This document shows positions 42,883 through 51,832 of a DNA stretch of 64,000 nt, one piece after another (position 1 is the first letter of the stretch; the number at the start of each line of letters is the position of its first letter). This DNA comes from Sphingopyxis sp. LK2115 (lineage in GTDB: Bacteria > Pseudomonadota > Alphaproteobacteria > Sphingomonadales > Sphingomonadaceae). The DNA lies in assembly GCF_014595975.1 (NCBI RefSeq), contig NZ_JABWGQ010000060.1, positions 1-64,000 on the forward strand, written 5' to 3'. The position numbers were made by a program, and so were the translations under genes. The notes beneath the pieces were generated by a model. That model had not been told where the DNA came from. It saw nothing but the letters and a program-made list of their open reading frames with translations, and did no database searches.

Positions 42883-43125
42883 ATCGATAACGGTGTGACG
42901 CGCGATCTGCCGCAGCGTGCATGGCAGCATCGCGAGGGCGTGATCGAAGGGTTTGCGAAGGAATAAGCTGTAAGCGGCTGGCGTGGTTTGAAGTTTTCGG
43001 GAGCATTCACGACGCCCGGCAGTTTTTGGCGCGGATGAAAAAATGGAACCGGGCGTGGAAGATCGGCCGCATCGAGGAACGCAATCCCGATTGCGCCGAT
43101 TTGTTGGAAACGCTTGTTTGTAACC
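42883..43125 (+). pseudogene. Frameshifted, truncated GIY-YIG endonuclease remnant
   Basis: Two reading frames together recreate the C-terminal two thirds of a small GIY-YIG protein. The first (42883-42966) reads NGVTRDLPQRAWQHREGVIE and GFAKE then stops; the second resumes at 42969 with CKRLAWFEVF, followed by KKWNRAWKIGRIEERNP and DLLE. In intact homologues the joint reads ...FxKxYGCKRLVWFE; here eight bases stand where nine are expected, so a single-base deletion explains the shift. The N-terminal GIY...YIG strands are missing. In the 408-bp sucD-sucA gap I see nothing else except two palindromes. Confidence 0.75.
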
Positions 43126-43134
43126 CCAGGAAAT

Positions 43135-43158
43135 GCGCCCCTGCCTTTGCGGGGGCGC
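43135..43158. repeat. REP-like palindrome upstream of sucA
   Basis: GCGCCCCTGC-CTTT-GCGGGGGCGC forms a 10-bp stem ending 15 bp before the sucA start, close enough to affect initiation or mRNA processing. Confidence 0.65.
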
Positions 43159-43173
43159 TGCGAGTGTGAGATT

Positions 43174-45996
43174 ATGAACCTCGAGAAACAAAGCTTCGAC
43201 ATCGACGAGCCGCAGGCCGGTCCCAGCTGGGCGCCGAAAAACTGGCCGCTGATCGACAGCGACGATTTGACCGCCGCGCTCGACCCGCAGCAGATGCAGG
43301 TCGCGGTGAAGGCGGCGGCAGCGAAAGCGGGTGCGCCGCTGTCGAACGCCGAGGTCGAGCGCGCGGCGAATGATTCGATCCGCGCGATGATGCTGATCCG
43401 CACCTATCGCGTGCGCGGCCACCTTGCCGCGACGCTCGATCCGCTGGGACTCAGCCAGCGCGAGCTGCCCGCAGACCTGACCCCCGAATATCATGGTTTC
43501 GTCGGCGCCGATCTCGACCGGCCGATCTGGCTCGGCGGCGCGCTGGGGTTGGAAAAGGCGACGGTGCGCGAGATCGTCGCGATTTTGCAAGCCAATTATT
43601 GCGGCCATGTCGGCCTTGAATATATGCACATCTCCGACGTCGAGGAGCGCCGCTTCCTGCAGGAGCGGATGGAGGGCGCCGACAAGAGCGTCGAGTTCAC
43701 GAGGGAAGGCAAGCAGGCGATCCTCAGGAAGGTGATCGAGGCCGAGGAGTGGGAGAAGTTCCTCGCGCGCAAATATGTCGGCACCAAGCGTTTCGGTCTC
43801 GACGGCGGCGAAGCGATGATCCCGGCGATGGAAGCGATCATCAAATATGGCGGCCAATATGGCGTCAAGGAAATCGTCTATGGCATGGCGCACCGCGGGC
43901 GGCTCAACATGCTCGCGAACGTCATGGCCAAGCCCTATCAGGTGATCTTCCACGAATTTGCCGGCGGCAGCGCCAACCCCGACGACATCGGCGGGTCGGG
44001 CGACGTCAAATATCACCTTGGCACCTCGACCGACCGCGAGTTCGACGGCATTTCGGTGCATATGTCGCTCGTCCCCAACCCCTCGCACCTTGAGGCGGTC
44101 GATCCCGTCGTGCTTGGCAAGGTGCGGGCGCAGCAGGTCGTGCGCGACGACCTCGTCAAGCATGAACAGGTGCTGCCCGTGCTCATCCACGGCGACGCGG
44201 CCTTTGCGGGGCAGGGAATCGTCTGGGAATGCCTCGGCTTTTCCGGTATTCGGGGCTATAATACCGGCGGTTGCATCCATTTTATCGTCAATAACCAGAT
44301 CGGTTTTACAACCAGCCCGCAATTTGCCAGATCGTCCCCCTATCCGTCCGACGTCGCCAAGGGCGTGCAGGCGCCGATCCTGCACGTCAACGGCGACGAT
44401 CCCGAAGCGGTGACCTTTGCGTGCAAGCTGGCGATCGATTTCCGCCAGCAGTTCAAGCGCGACGTCGTGATCGACATGTGGTGCTATCGCCGCTTCGGCC
44501 ATAATGAGGGCGACGAGCCTTCGTTCACCCAGCCGCTGATGTACGAACGCATCCGCAAGCATCCGCCGGTGTCGCAGCTCTGCGCCGCAAAGCTCGAAGC
44601 CGAAGGCGTGATCGACGCGGGCTGGGCCGATGCGCGCCGCGCCGAATTCGTCGCGCGGCTTGAAAGCGATTTCGAGGCGGCGAAAAGCTACAAGCCGAAC
44701 AAGGCCGACTGGTTCGCGGGCCGCTGGTCGGGGCTGTATGCGCCCACCGACCCCGAAAATGCGCGCCGCAACATCGCGACCGGGGTGACCGAAAAGCTGT
44801 TCGATTCGATCGGCCGCACGCTGACGACGATCCCCGCCGATGTCGAGGTCCACAAGACGCTGCGCCGCGTGATCGACGCGCGCGCCGCGATGTTCGCCGA
44901 CAAGGAGGATGGCGAGGTGTTCGACTGGGCGACGGCCGAAAGCCTCGCCTTTGGCACCCTGCTCAGCGAAGGCTATCAGGTGCGCCTGTCGGGGCAGGAT
45001 TCGGGGCGCGGCACCTTCAGCCAGCGCCACGCCGTCTGGGTCGACCAGAAGAGCGAAGAAAAATATGTGCCGCTGACCACCGTGCCGCACGGCCGGTTCG
45101 AGGTGCTCGACAGCCCGCTGTCCGAATATGGCGTGCTCGGCTTTGAATATGGCTATGCGATGGCCGATCCGAAGAGCCTTGTTCTGTGGGAAGCGCAGTT
45201 CGGCGACTTCGCCAACGGCGCGCAGATCATGATCGACCAGTTTGTCGCCGCGGGCGAGGCCAAATGGCTGCGCGCCAACGGGCTGGTGATGCTGCTCCCC
45301 CACGGTTATGAAGGGCAGGGACCGGAACACAGCTCGGCGCGCCTTGAACGCTTCCTGCAACTGTGCGCGGGCGACAATATCCAGGTGTGCAATATTTCGA
45401 CCCCGTCGAATTATTTCCACGTCCTGCGCCGCCAGATGCTGCGCTCGTTCCGCAAGCCGCTGATCATCATGACGCCCAAGTCGCTGCTGCGGCACAGGCT
45501 GGCGGTGTCGCGGCGCAGCGACTTCATCGGCGACGCGCATTTCCGCCGCATCATGTCGGATCGCACTCCGCCCGCCGATGCCGACATCAAGCGCGTCGTG
45601 CTCTGTTCGGGCAAGGTCGGTTACGATCTGATGGAAGCGCGCGATGCCGCGGGGCTGACCGACACGACGGTGATCCGCATCGAGCAGCTCTATCCCTTCC
45701 CCGGCGAGGCGCTGGCCATTCGGTTGAAGCGGATGCCGAAGCTGGAAGATGTCGTCTGGGCGCAGGAAGAGCCGCGCAACAACGGCGCCTGGTTCTTCGT
45801 GGGCGAACTGATCGAGGAAGCGCTGGCCGAGGCGGGCAAGAAAGGCATGCGTCCGCGCTATGCCGGCCGCGCCTCCGCCGCCTCGCCCGCGACGGGGCTG
45901 ATGAGCCGCCACCAGACCGAACAGTCGGCGCTCGTCGCCGACGCGCTCGGCCTGTCTGTTCGCGCCGAGATCCGCCGTACCAAGAATAAAGCCTAA
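43174..45996 (+). CDS. sucA: 2-oxoglutarate dehydrogenase E1 component
   Basis: Predicted 940-residue thiamine-diphosphate enzyme decarboxylating 2-oxoglutarate and passing the succinyl group to SucB. Key segments are YGMAHRGRLNMLANVMAKP, HGDAAFAGQGIVWE, the cofactor-binding VNNQIGFTTSP, and the C-terminal transketolase part HGYEGQGPEHSSARLERFLQ. Length is standard. The start at 43174 gives MNLEKQSFDIDEP; frames upstream pass through the palindrome. sucB follows after 20 bp. Confidence 0.97.
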   Translation: MNLEKQSFDIDEPQAGPSWAPKNWPLIDSDDLTAALDPQQMQVAVKAAAAKAGAPLSNAEVERAANDSIRAMMLIRTYRVRGHLAATLDPLGLSQRELPADLTPEYHGFVGADLDRPIWLGGALGLEKATVREIVAILQANYCGHVGLEYMHISDVEERRFLQERMEGADKSVEFTREGKQAILRKVIEAEEWEKFLARKYVGTKRFGLDGGEAMIPAMEAIIKYGGQYGVKEIVYGMAHRGRLNMLANVMAKPYQVIFHEFAGGSANPDDIGGSGDVKYHLGTSTDREFDGISVHMSLVPNPSHLEAVDPVVLGKVRAQQVVRDDLVKHEQVLPVLIHGDAAFAGQGIVWECLGFSGIRGYNTGGCIHFIVNNQIGFTTSPQFARSSPYPSDVAKGVQAPILHVNGDDPEAVTFACKLAIDFRQQFKRDVVIDMWCYRRFGHNEGDEPSFTQPLMYERIRKHPPVSQLCAAKLEAEGVIDAGWADARRAEFVARLESDFEAAKSYKPNKADWFAGRWSGLYAPTDPENARRNIATGVTEKLFDSIGRTLTTIPADVEVHKTLRRVIDARAAMFADKEDGEVFDWATAESLAFGTLLSEGYQVRLSGQDSGRGTFSQRHAVWVDQKSEEKYVPLTTVPHGRFEVLDSPLSEYGVLGFEYGYAMADPKSLVLWEAQFGDFANGAQIMIDQFVAAGEAKWLRANGLVMLLPHGYEGQGPEHSSARLERFLQLCAGDNIQVCNISTPSNYFHVLRRQMLRSFRKPLIIMTPKSLLRHRLAVSRRSDFIGDAHFRRIMSDRTPPADADIKRVVLCSGKVGYDLMEARDAAGLTDTTVIRIEQLYPFPGEALAIRLKRMPKLEDVVWAQEEPRNNGAWFFVGELIEEALAEAGKKGMRPRYAGRASAASPATGLMSRHQTEQSALVADALGLSVRAEIRRTKNKA

Positions 45997-46016
45997 GCCC
46001 CAAGGAACCGTAACTG

Positions 46017-47234
46017 ATGAGCACCGAAGTCAAAGTCCCCACGCTGGGCGAAAGCGTTACCGAAGCGACGATCGGCGAATGGCTGAAACAGCCCGGCGAA
46101 GCGGTCGCGCTCGACGAACCGATCGCCAGCCTTGAAACCGACAAGGTCGCGGTCGAAGTGCCCTCGCCGGTCGCGGGTGTGATGGGGCAGCAGCTGGCCG
46201 CGGTTGGTGATACGGTGAACGTCGGCGCGGTGATCGCGACGGTCGAAGCGAGCGGCGCGGCCGCGGCACCGACCCCCGCGAAGCCCGAAGCCGCAGCGTC
46301 GGGCCCCGCCGCCACCGCGCCCGCGACCAGCGAAGGCGTCGATACGGTCGCGACCATGTCGCCCGCGGTGCGCCGCCTCGTGCTCGAACACGGACTCGAC
46401 CCGACGAAGATCAAGGGCACGGGCAAGGACGGTCGGCTGACCAAGGAAGATGTGCTTGCCGCGGCGAATGCCGCGCCCGAAACGGCACCCGCTTCGCCCG
46501 CCCCTGCGGCGCCTGCCGCCAGCGGCGCGCCCGGCCGCCAGGAAGAGCGGGTCAAGATGACCCGCCTGCGGCAGACGATCGCCAAGCGACTGAAATCGGC
46601 GCAGGACACCGCGGCGATGCTGACGACCTTCAACGACGTCGACATGTCGGCGGTGATCGAGGCGCGCGCGCGGTACAAGGATCTCTTTGAAAAGAAGCAT
46701 GGCGTCCGCCTCGGCTTCATGGGTTTCTTCACCAAGGCCGCGTGCCTGGCGCTGAAGGACATTCCCGCGGTCAACGGCCGGATCGATGGCGACGAGATCG
46801 TCTATAACAATTATATGGACATTTCGGTCGCGGTGAGCGGCCCCAGCGGGCTGGTCGTGCCGGTAATCCGCAACGCCGAAACGCTGAGCTTTGCCGAGAT
46901 CGAAAAGACGATCGGCGATTTCGGCAAGCGCGCCAAGGAGGGCACGCTGACGATGGACGACATGGCCGGCGGCACCTTCACCATTTCCAACGGCGGCGTG
47001 TTCGGCAGTCTCATGTCGACCCCGATCATCAACCCGCCGCAGTCGGCGGTGCTCGGCCTTCACCGCATCGAAGATCGCGCGGTGGTGGTGAACGGCGAGG
47101 TTGTCGTGCGCCCGATGATGTATCTGGCGCTGAGCTATGACCATCGCCTGATCGACGGCCGCGAGGCGGTGACCTTCCTCAAGACGATCAAGGAGGCGAT
47201 CGAAGATCCGACGCGGCTGTTGATCGATCTATAA
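46017..47234 (+). CDS. sucB: Dihydrolipoyl succinyltransferase (E2 of 2-oxoglutarate dehydrogenase)
   Basis: Predicted 405-residue core subunit. The lipoyl domain (residues 1-77) has the lipoylated lysine K43 in ETDKVAVEV. An alanine/proline linker leads to the E3-binding domain ([20 protein letters not shown], about 116-152), then a second linker and the catalytic domain ending in [18 protein letters not shown], with the active-site histidine and aspartate. AAGGAA precedes the ATG. A strong Shine-Dalgarno-like AAAGGAGG overlaps its stop. Confidence 0.97.
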   Translation: MSTEVKVPTLGESVTEATIGEWLKQPGEAVALDEPIASLETDKVAVEVPSPVAGVMGQQLAAVGDTVNVGAVIATVEASGAAAAPTPAKPEAAASGPAATAPATSEGVDTVATMSPAVRRLVLEHGLDPTKIKGTGKDGRLTKEDVLAAANAAPETAPASPAPAAPAASGAPGRQEERVKMTRLRQTIAKRLKSAQDTAAMLTTFNDVDMSAVIEARARYKDLFEKKHGVRLGFMGFFTKAACLALKDIPAVNGRIDGDEIVYNNYMDISVAVSGPSGLVVPVIRNAETLSFAEIEKTIGDFGKRAKEGTLTMDDMAGGTFTISNGGVFGSLMSTPIINPPQSAVLGLHRIEDRAVVVNGEVVVRPMMYLALSYDHRLIDGREAVTFLKTIKEAIEDPTRLLIDL

Positions 47235-47248
47235 AGGAGGCATCGAAA

Positions 47249-47344
47249 CTGCCGTTCTTGATGTTTCCGGGAACCATCATGATCTGGATTGCCGCCGCGG
47301 CGATCGACCCTGTTTTCTCATATGTGCATCGGCTCCTCCCCTGA
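47249..47344 (+). CDS. Candidate hydrophobic micropeptide between sucB and lpd
   Basis: A perfect AAAGGAGG (47233-47240) overlaps the sucB stop but no known gene uses it. Eight bases later a CTG (47249) opens a 31-codon frame containing in-frame TTG (47258) and ATG (47261, 27 codons), ending at TGA 47342-47344. The peptide has a hydrophobic stretch (GTIMIWIAAAAIDPVF) compatible with one membrane helix. CTCCTCCC at 47333-47340 could pair with the AGGAGG, so this may instead be a leader structure controlling lpd. I know of no family match. Confidence 0.3.
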   Translation: MPFLMFPGTIMIWIAAAAIDPVFSYVHRLLP

Positions 47345-47376
47345 CAAAGAGTGCGCTGCAAGCTTAGGTGACTATT

Positions 47377-48774
47377 ATGGCTGATTACGACTATGACGTC
47401 CTTGTCATCGGTGCCGGTCCCGGCGGATATGTCGCGGCAATCCGCGCCGCGCAGCTGGGGCTCAAGACCGCGTGCGCCGAAGGGCGCGCGACGCTGGGCG
47501 GCACTTGCCTCAATGTCGGCTGCATCCCGTCGAAGGCGATGCTCCATGCGTCGGAGTATTTCGAGGCGGCGGCGGGCGGCGCGATGGCGGCGATGGGAAT
47601 CAAGGTGAAGCCCGAACTCGACCTTGGTGCGATGCACGGCCAGCGCAAGGATGCGGTCAAGGGGCTGACCGGCGGGATCGAGTTTCTGTTCAAGAAGAAC
47701 AAGATCGACTGGTTGAAGGGCTATGCCCGGTTCACGTCGGCCGACACGGTGGATGTCGCGGGCAAAAGCTATCGCGCGAAGAATATCATCATCGCGACCG
47801 GGTCGTCGGTGACGCCGCTTGCCGGTGTCGAGGTCGATAACGACAAGCAGATCATCGTCGATTCGACCGGCGCGCTCGAGCTTGCCAAGGTGCCGGGCCA
47901 TATGGTCGTCATCGGCGGCGGGGTGATCGGGCTGGAACTGGGCAGCGTGTGGCGCCGCCTGGGCGCCAAGGTCACCTGCGTCGAGTTTCTCGACCAGATC
48001 CTGCCCGGCATGGACGCCGACGTGCGCAAGGAAGCGAACAAGATATTCAAGAAGCAGGGCATCGAGTTCAAGCTCAAGACCAAGGTGACGAAGGCCGAAG
48101 TGAAGGGCAAGAAGGCCGTCCTGACGCTCGAACCGGCAGCAGGCGGCGCGGCCGAAACGCTGGAAGCCGATGTCGTGCTCGTGTCGATCGGGCGCAAGCC
48201 CAACACCGACGGTCTTGCGCTCGACAAGGCGGGGCTAACCACCAACCAGCGCGGGCAGATCGAGATCGACCATGATTTCCGCACCGCGGTCAACGGCATC
48301 TGGGCGATCGGCGATGTCGTGCCGGGGCCAATGCTCGCGCATAAGGCCGAGGATGAAGGCATCGCCTGCGCCGAGAATATCGCGGGCCAGACGGGTATCG
48401 TGAACCACGACGTCATCCCGTCGGTCGTCTATACCTGGCCCGAAATCGCCGGCGTAGGCCTGACCGAGGAGCAGGCGAAGGAAAAGGGCGAGGTGAAGGT
48501 CGGCAAGTTCCCGATGCTCGCGAACAGCCGCGCCAAGACCAACCACGAACCCGACGGTTTTGTGAAAGTGATCGCCGACGCCAGGACCGACCGCGTGCTC
48601 GGCGTATGGTGCATCGCGAGCGTCGCGGGCACGATGATCGCGCAGGCGGCGCAGGCGATGGAGTTCGGCGCGACGTCCGAAGACATCGCCTATACCTGCC
48701 ACGCGCACCCGACGCACAGCGAGGCGATCAAGGAAGCCGCGATGGCGGTGACGGGCAAGCCGATCCACATCTGA
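47377..48774 (+). CDS. lpdA: Dihydrolipoamide dehydrogenase (E3)
   Basis: Predicted 465-residue FAD disulfide oxidoreductase reoxidising dihydrolipoamide with NAD+. FAD binding is at VIGAGPGGYVAAIRAAQLG, the redox disulfide at GGTCLNVGCIPSK, the NAD site at VVIGGGVIGLELG, and the C-terminal HAHPTHSEA provides the catalytic histidine. The ATG at 47377 follows TAGGTGA; a GTG at 47368 is in frame but lies in that site. As the last TCA-operon gene it serves SucAB and perhaps other 2-oxoacid complexes. Confidence 0.97.
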   Translation: MADYDYDVLVIGAGPGGYVAAIRAAQLGLKTACAEGRATLGGTCLNVGCIPSKAMLHASEYFEAAAGGAMAAMGIKVKPELDLGAMHGQRKDAVKGLTGGIEFLFKKNKIDWLKGYARFTSADTVDVAGKSYRAKNIIIATGSSVTPLAGVEVDNDKQIIVDSTGALELAKVPGHMVVIGGGVIGLELGSVWRRLGAKVTCVEFLDQILPGMDADVRKEANKIFKKQGIEFKLKTKVTKAEVKGKKAVLTLEPAAGGAAETLEADVVLVSIGRKPNTDGLALDKAGLTTNQRGQIEIDHDFRTAVNGIWAIGDVVPGPMLAHKAEDEGIACAENIAGQTGIVNHDVIPSVVYTWPEIAGVGLTEEQAKEKGEVKVGKFPMLANSRAKTNHEPDGFVKVIADARTDRVLGVWCIASVAGTMIAQAAQAMEFGATSEDIAYTCHAHPTHSEAIKEAAMAVTGKPIHI

Positions 48775-48799
48775 TGCCAACATAGGGAGGGAGCGATTG

Positions 48800-50137
48800 A
48801 TGGCGAAGTACGATCTCTGGGCAGCGGCTTCGCTGGCGCTCTCGTTCGCCGCGACGGGCGCGCAGGCGTCGCCCGACATGGGCGCGGCCCATGCGCGGCT
48901 GACCGCGCTGCTCGACAAAAATTATCCGGTGCTTGAGGCGCTATACAAGGATCTGCACCAGCATCCCGAACTGGGGATGCAGGAAGTGCGGACCGCCGGC
49001 CTGTTGGCGCGGCATCTGCGCGATGCGGGCTTTACCGTGACCGAGAAGGTCGGCGGCACCGGCGTCGTCGGCATCCTCAGAAATGGCGACGGTCCGACGA
49101 TCCTTGTGCGCGCCGACATGGATGCGCTGCCGATGGAGGAGAAGACGGGGCTGGCCTGGGCGAGCAAGGCGCGCGCGACCTATGAGGGCAAGGATGTGCC
49201 CGTGATGCACGCTTGCGGCCACGACACGCATGTCGCCTATCTGGTCGGGGTCGCACAGGCGCTGAGCGCGATGCGCGACAGCTGGGCGGGGACGGTGATG
49301 CTGATCGGCCAGCCCGCCGAGGAACCATTGAGCGGCGCGCGCGCGATGCTTGATGATGGGCTGTTCACGCGCTTTCCCAAGCCCGACTTCGGCTTTGCGG
49401 CCCATGTCACCAACCTGCCCGCCGGTGTCGTCGCGATCAAGGCGGGGCCGTCCTCGTCGGCATCGGACAGCTATGCCATCACCTTTCACGGCCGCGGCGG
49501 CCACGGTTCCATGCCCGCGGCGACGATCGACCCGATCCCCATCGCCGCGCGCTTTGTCACCGACGCGCAGGTGATCATCAGCCGCGAAAAGGATCCAGCG
49601 GCGTTCGGCGTGCTGACCATCGGCGCGATCAACGCGGGCAGCGCGCCCAACATCATTCCCGACCAGGCGGAAGTAAAGGTCAACCTCCGCTCGCAGTCGC
49701 CCGAAGTGCGCAAGCTGCTCCGCGACGGCACCGCGCGCGTGGCGAGGTCGGCGGCGGCGATGGGCGGCGCGCCCGAACCGACGATCCGTTACCTCGGCGG
49801 CACGGGCGTAATGACGAATGACGAGGCAATGGCGAAAGCCGCGACCGGCGTGCTCGCACCGGCTTTTGGCAAGGGGCTGGTCTTTGCACCGGCCGACGCG
49901 ACGCCCATGTCCGGAAGCGAGGATTATTCGGAGTTCGTCGATGCCGGCGTGCCGTCGCTCTTCTTCGGGATCGGCGGCTATGATCCCGCCCTGCTCGCCG
50001 CACTCAAGGCCAGGGGCGAACCCGCGCCGACCAATCATTCGCCCTTCTTCGCGCCCAAGGCCGAACCGGCGATCCGGGGCGCCGTAACGGCGATCACGCT
50101 GTCGATCATCGGCGGCGTGCGCCCGGCGGCCAAATAG
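48800..50137 (+). CDS. Exported M20-family amidohydrolase/peptidase
   Basis: Predicted 445-residue metal-dependent hydrolase. An N-terminal signal peptide (LWAAASLALSFAATGAQA) indicates export. HQHPELGMQE, RADMDALPMEEKTG and HACGHDTHVAYLVG form the di-metal core, and GRGGHGSMP marks the dimerisation domain, as in amino-acid amidohydrolases (hippurate or N-acyl amino-acid hydrolases). AGGGAGGGAG precedes the ATG at 48800. It is 25 bp after lpd, but a functional link is doubtful. Confidence 0.92.
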   Translation: MAKYDLWAAASLALSFAATGAQASPDMGAAHARLTALLDKNYPVLEALYKDLHQHPELGMQEVRTAGLLARHLRDAGFTVTEKVGGTGVVGILRNGDGPTILVRADMDALPMEEKTGLAWASKARATYEGKDVPVMHACGHDTHVAYLVGVAQALSAMRDSWAGTVMLIGQPAEEPLSGARAMLDDGLFTRFPKPDFGFAAHVTNLPAGVVAIKAGPSSSASDSYAITFHGRGGHGSMPAATIDPIPIAARFVTDAQVIISREKDPAAFGVLTIGAINAGSAPNIIPDQAEVKVNLRSQSPEVRKLLRDGTARVARSAAAMGGAPEPTIRYLGGTGVMTNDEAMAKAATGVLAPAFGKGLVFAPADATPMSGSEDYSEFVDAGVPSLFFGIGGYDPALLAALKARGEPAPTNHSPFFAPKAEPAIRGAVTAITLSIIGGVRPAAK

Positions 50138-50146
50138 GTTTCGGCC

Positions 50147-50776
50147 TTGTTCGCGCTCGACAATGCGCTGATCGTCCGACTGCTCGACCTCATCGGCATC
50201 GGCGTCTTTGCGCTGTCGGGCGCGCTGATGGCGGTGCGACTGCGGCAGACGCTGGTGACCGCAGCCTTTTTTGCGCTCGTCACCGGGGTCGGTGGGGGCA
50301 GCGTGCGCGACCTGTTGATCGGCGCGCCGGTCTTCTGGGTGCAGGATGGCGCCATCGCGGCCGTGTGCATCGCGATCGCGCTGATCGTCTGGGTGACGCC
50401 CGAACGCTGGTGGCAGGGGCAATTGCTGGAATGGGCCGACGCGGTGGGGCTCGCCGCCTATGCCGTATTCGGCACGGCAAAGGCGCTGGCGTGGGGGGTG
50501 CCGCCCGTCCCGGCGCTGCTGATGGGGGTCATCACCGGATGCGTCGGCGGGACGATCCGCGACATATTGGCGGGCGTGCCGTCGATCATCATGCGCCCGG
50601 AAGTCTATGTGACCGCCGCGGCGCTGGCATCGGGACTGTTCCTGCTGCTGATCTGGCTTGGCACAGGCACGCCGGTGGCGGCGATCGTCGGCGCGCTTGC
50701 GGGCTTTGCGCTGCGCGGCGCGGCGATCCACTGGTCGCTCGCGCTCCCCGCCTATCGCGGGCCCAGGGCGGGCTAG
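50147..50776 (+). CDS. TRIC/YadS-type (UPF0126) membrane protein
   Basis: Predicted 209-residue integral membrane protein with seven hydrophobic helices and two UPF0126 half-repeats, each with a glycine signature: GVGGGSVRDLLIG and GCVGGTIRDILAG. Bacterial members of this family include trimeric intracellular cation-type channels and glycine-linked YadS proteins. The only workable start is TTG at 50147, nine bases after the M20 stop, because no ATG or GTG lies in frame before the first helix. The transported species is uncertain. Confidence 0.88.
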   Translation: MFALDNALIVRLLDLIGIGVFALSGALMAVRLRQTLVTAAFFALVTGVGGGSVRDLLIGAPVFWVQDGAIAAVCIAIALIVWVTPERWWQGQLLEWADAVGLAAYAVFGTAKALAWGVPPVPALLMGVITGCVGGTIRDILAGVPSIIMRPEVYVTAAALASGLFLLLIWLGTGTPVAAIVGALAGFALRGAAIHWSLALPAYRGPRAG

Positions 50777-50866
50777 GCTTGCCTAATCGCCCGACTGGCG
50801 GCAGGTTGAGCATGTGAACAATCATGTCAGCACCGATCACCGGTGCGGTTTGGCCAGGGATAGTGC

Positions 50867-51772
50867 ATGCAGACCGAACAGGCGGCCGTGAACGGCATCG
50901 ACATCACCTATGAGGATCGCGGGCCGAAGGATGCGCCCGCCATATTGCTGGTGATGGGGCTGGGCGGACAATTGACGCTGTGGCCCGACGAGTTCGTCGC
51001 AGCACTGAATGACCGGGGTTTCCGTACGATCCGCTATGACAATCGCGACGTCGGCCTGTCGACGCGCTTCGACGCGGCGGGGGTGCCGAACCTGAAATGG
51101 ATGTTCGTCAAGGCGGCTATCGGCCTGCCGGTGCGCCCCGCCTATACGCTCGCCGACATGGCCGCCGACGGCATCGGCCTGCTCGATCATCTCGGCATCG
51201 GTCGGGCGCATGTCGTCGGCGTGTCGATGGGCGGGATGATCGCGCAGCATATCGCCGCGCGCTATCCCGATCGCCTGCTGTCGCTGACCTCGATCATGTC
51301 CACCACGGGCAACCGCCGCCTGCCGCGCGCGCGCAAGGAAGCGATGCAGGCGCTCGCCAACCGGCCGATGAGCGGCGACAAGGAGGCGCTCATCGCCTAT
51401 TCGGTGAACGCGGCGCGGGTGATCGGCAGCCCCGGCTATCCGCCCGACGAGGAACGGCTCCAGCGCCGCGTCCGCACCGATTTCGACCGCGGCTGGTATC
51501 CGCCGGGCTTTGCGCGCCAGATGGCGGCGATCGTCGCCGACGGTGACCGGCGGCCGATGCTGCGGACCATCAAGGCGCCGACGCTGGTGATCCATGGCGA
51601 GGACGACCCGCTCGTCCCGCTGGCGGGCGGGCGCGATACGGCGAACAATATCGCGGGGGCACGGCTGTTGACGATCCCCGGCATGGGGCATGACCTGCCG
51701 CTCGCACTTGTCGATACGCTCGCCGATGCGATCGCGGGGCATATCGGCGAAGTGGCGAAGGTCGCGGCATAA
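50867..51772 (+). CDS. Alpha/beta-hydrolase
   Basis: Predicted 301-residue soluble hydrolase with an intact triad pattern: GVSMGGM for the nucleophile serine, GEDDPLVP for the acid, and the C-terminal GMGHDLP histidine. The N terminus (DITYEDRGPKDAPAILLVMG) is typical of the HAD/epoxide-hydrolase-like alpha/beta group. Substrate is unknown. It converges on sppA with a REP-like palindrome between the two stops. Confidence 0.88.
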   Translation: MQTEQAAVNGIDITYEDRGPKDAPAILLVMGLGGQLTLWPDEFVAALNDRGFRTIRYDNRDVGLSTRFDAAGVPNLKWMFVKAAIGLPVRPAYTLADMAADGIGLLDHLGIGRAHVVGVSMGGMIAQHIAARYPDRLLSLTSIMSTTGNRRLPRARKEAMQALANRPMSGDKEALIAYSVNAARVIGSPGYPPDEERLQRRVRTDFDRGWYPPGFARQMAAIVADGDRRPMLRTIKAPTLVIHGEDDPLVPLAGGRDTANNIAGARLLTIPGMGHDLPLALVDTLADAIAGHIGEVAKVAA

Positions 51773-51792
51773 GCCGCAACCGGAAAGAAGCG

Positions 51793-51816
51793 GTGCCCCC
51801 GCCTTCGCGGGGACAC
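51793..51816. repeat. REP-like palindrome between convergent genes
   Basis: GTGCCCCCGC-CTTC-GCGGGGACAC forms a 10-bp stem (one mismatch), 20 bp after the hydrolase stop and 17 bp from the sppA stop, so it could terminate both. Confidence 0.7.
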
Positions 51817-51832
51817 ATGAACTCGCCCGCCG

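Noticed and set aside
42766..45912. Minus-strand open frame of about 1050 codons opposite sucA
   Set aside because: It runs across a palindrome and a pseudogene and has no recognisable motif; sucA on the plus strand is complete.
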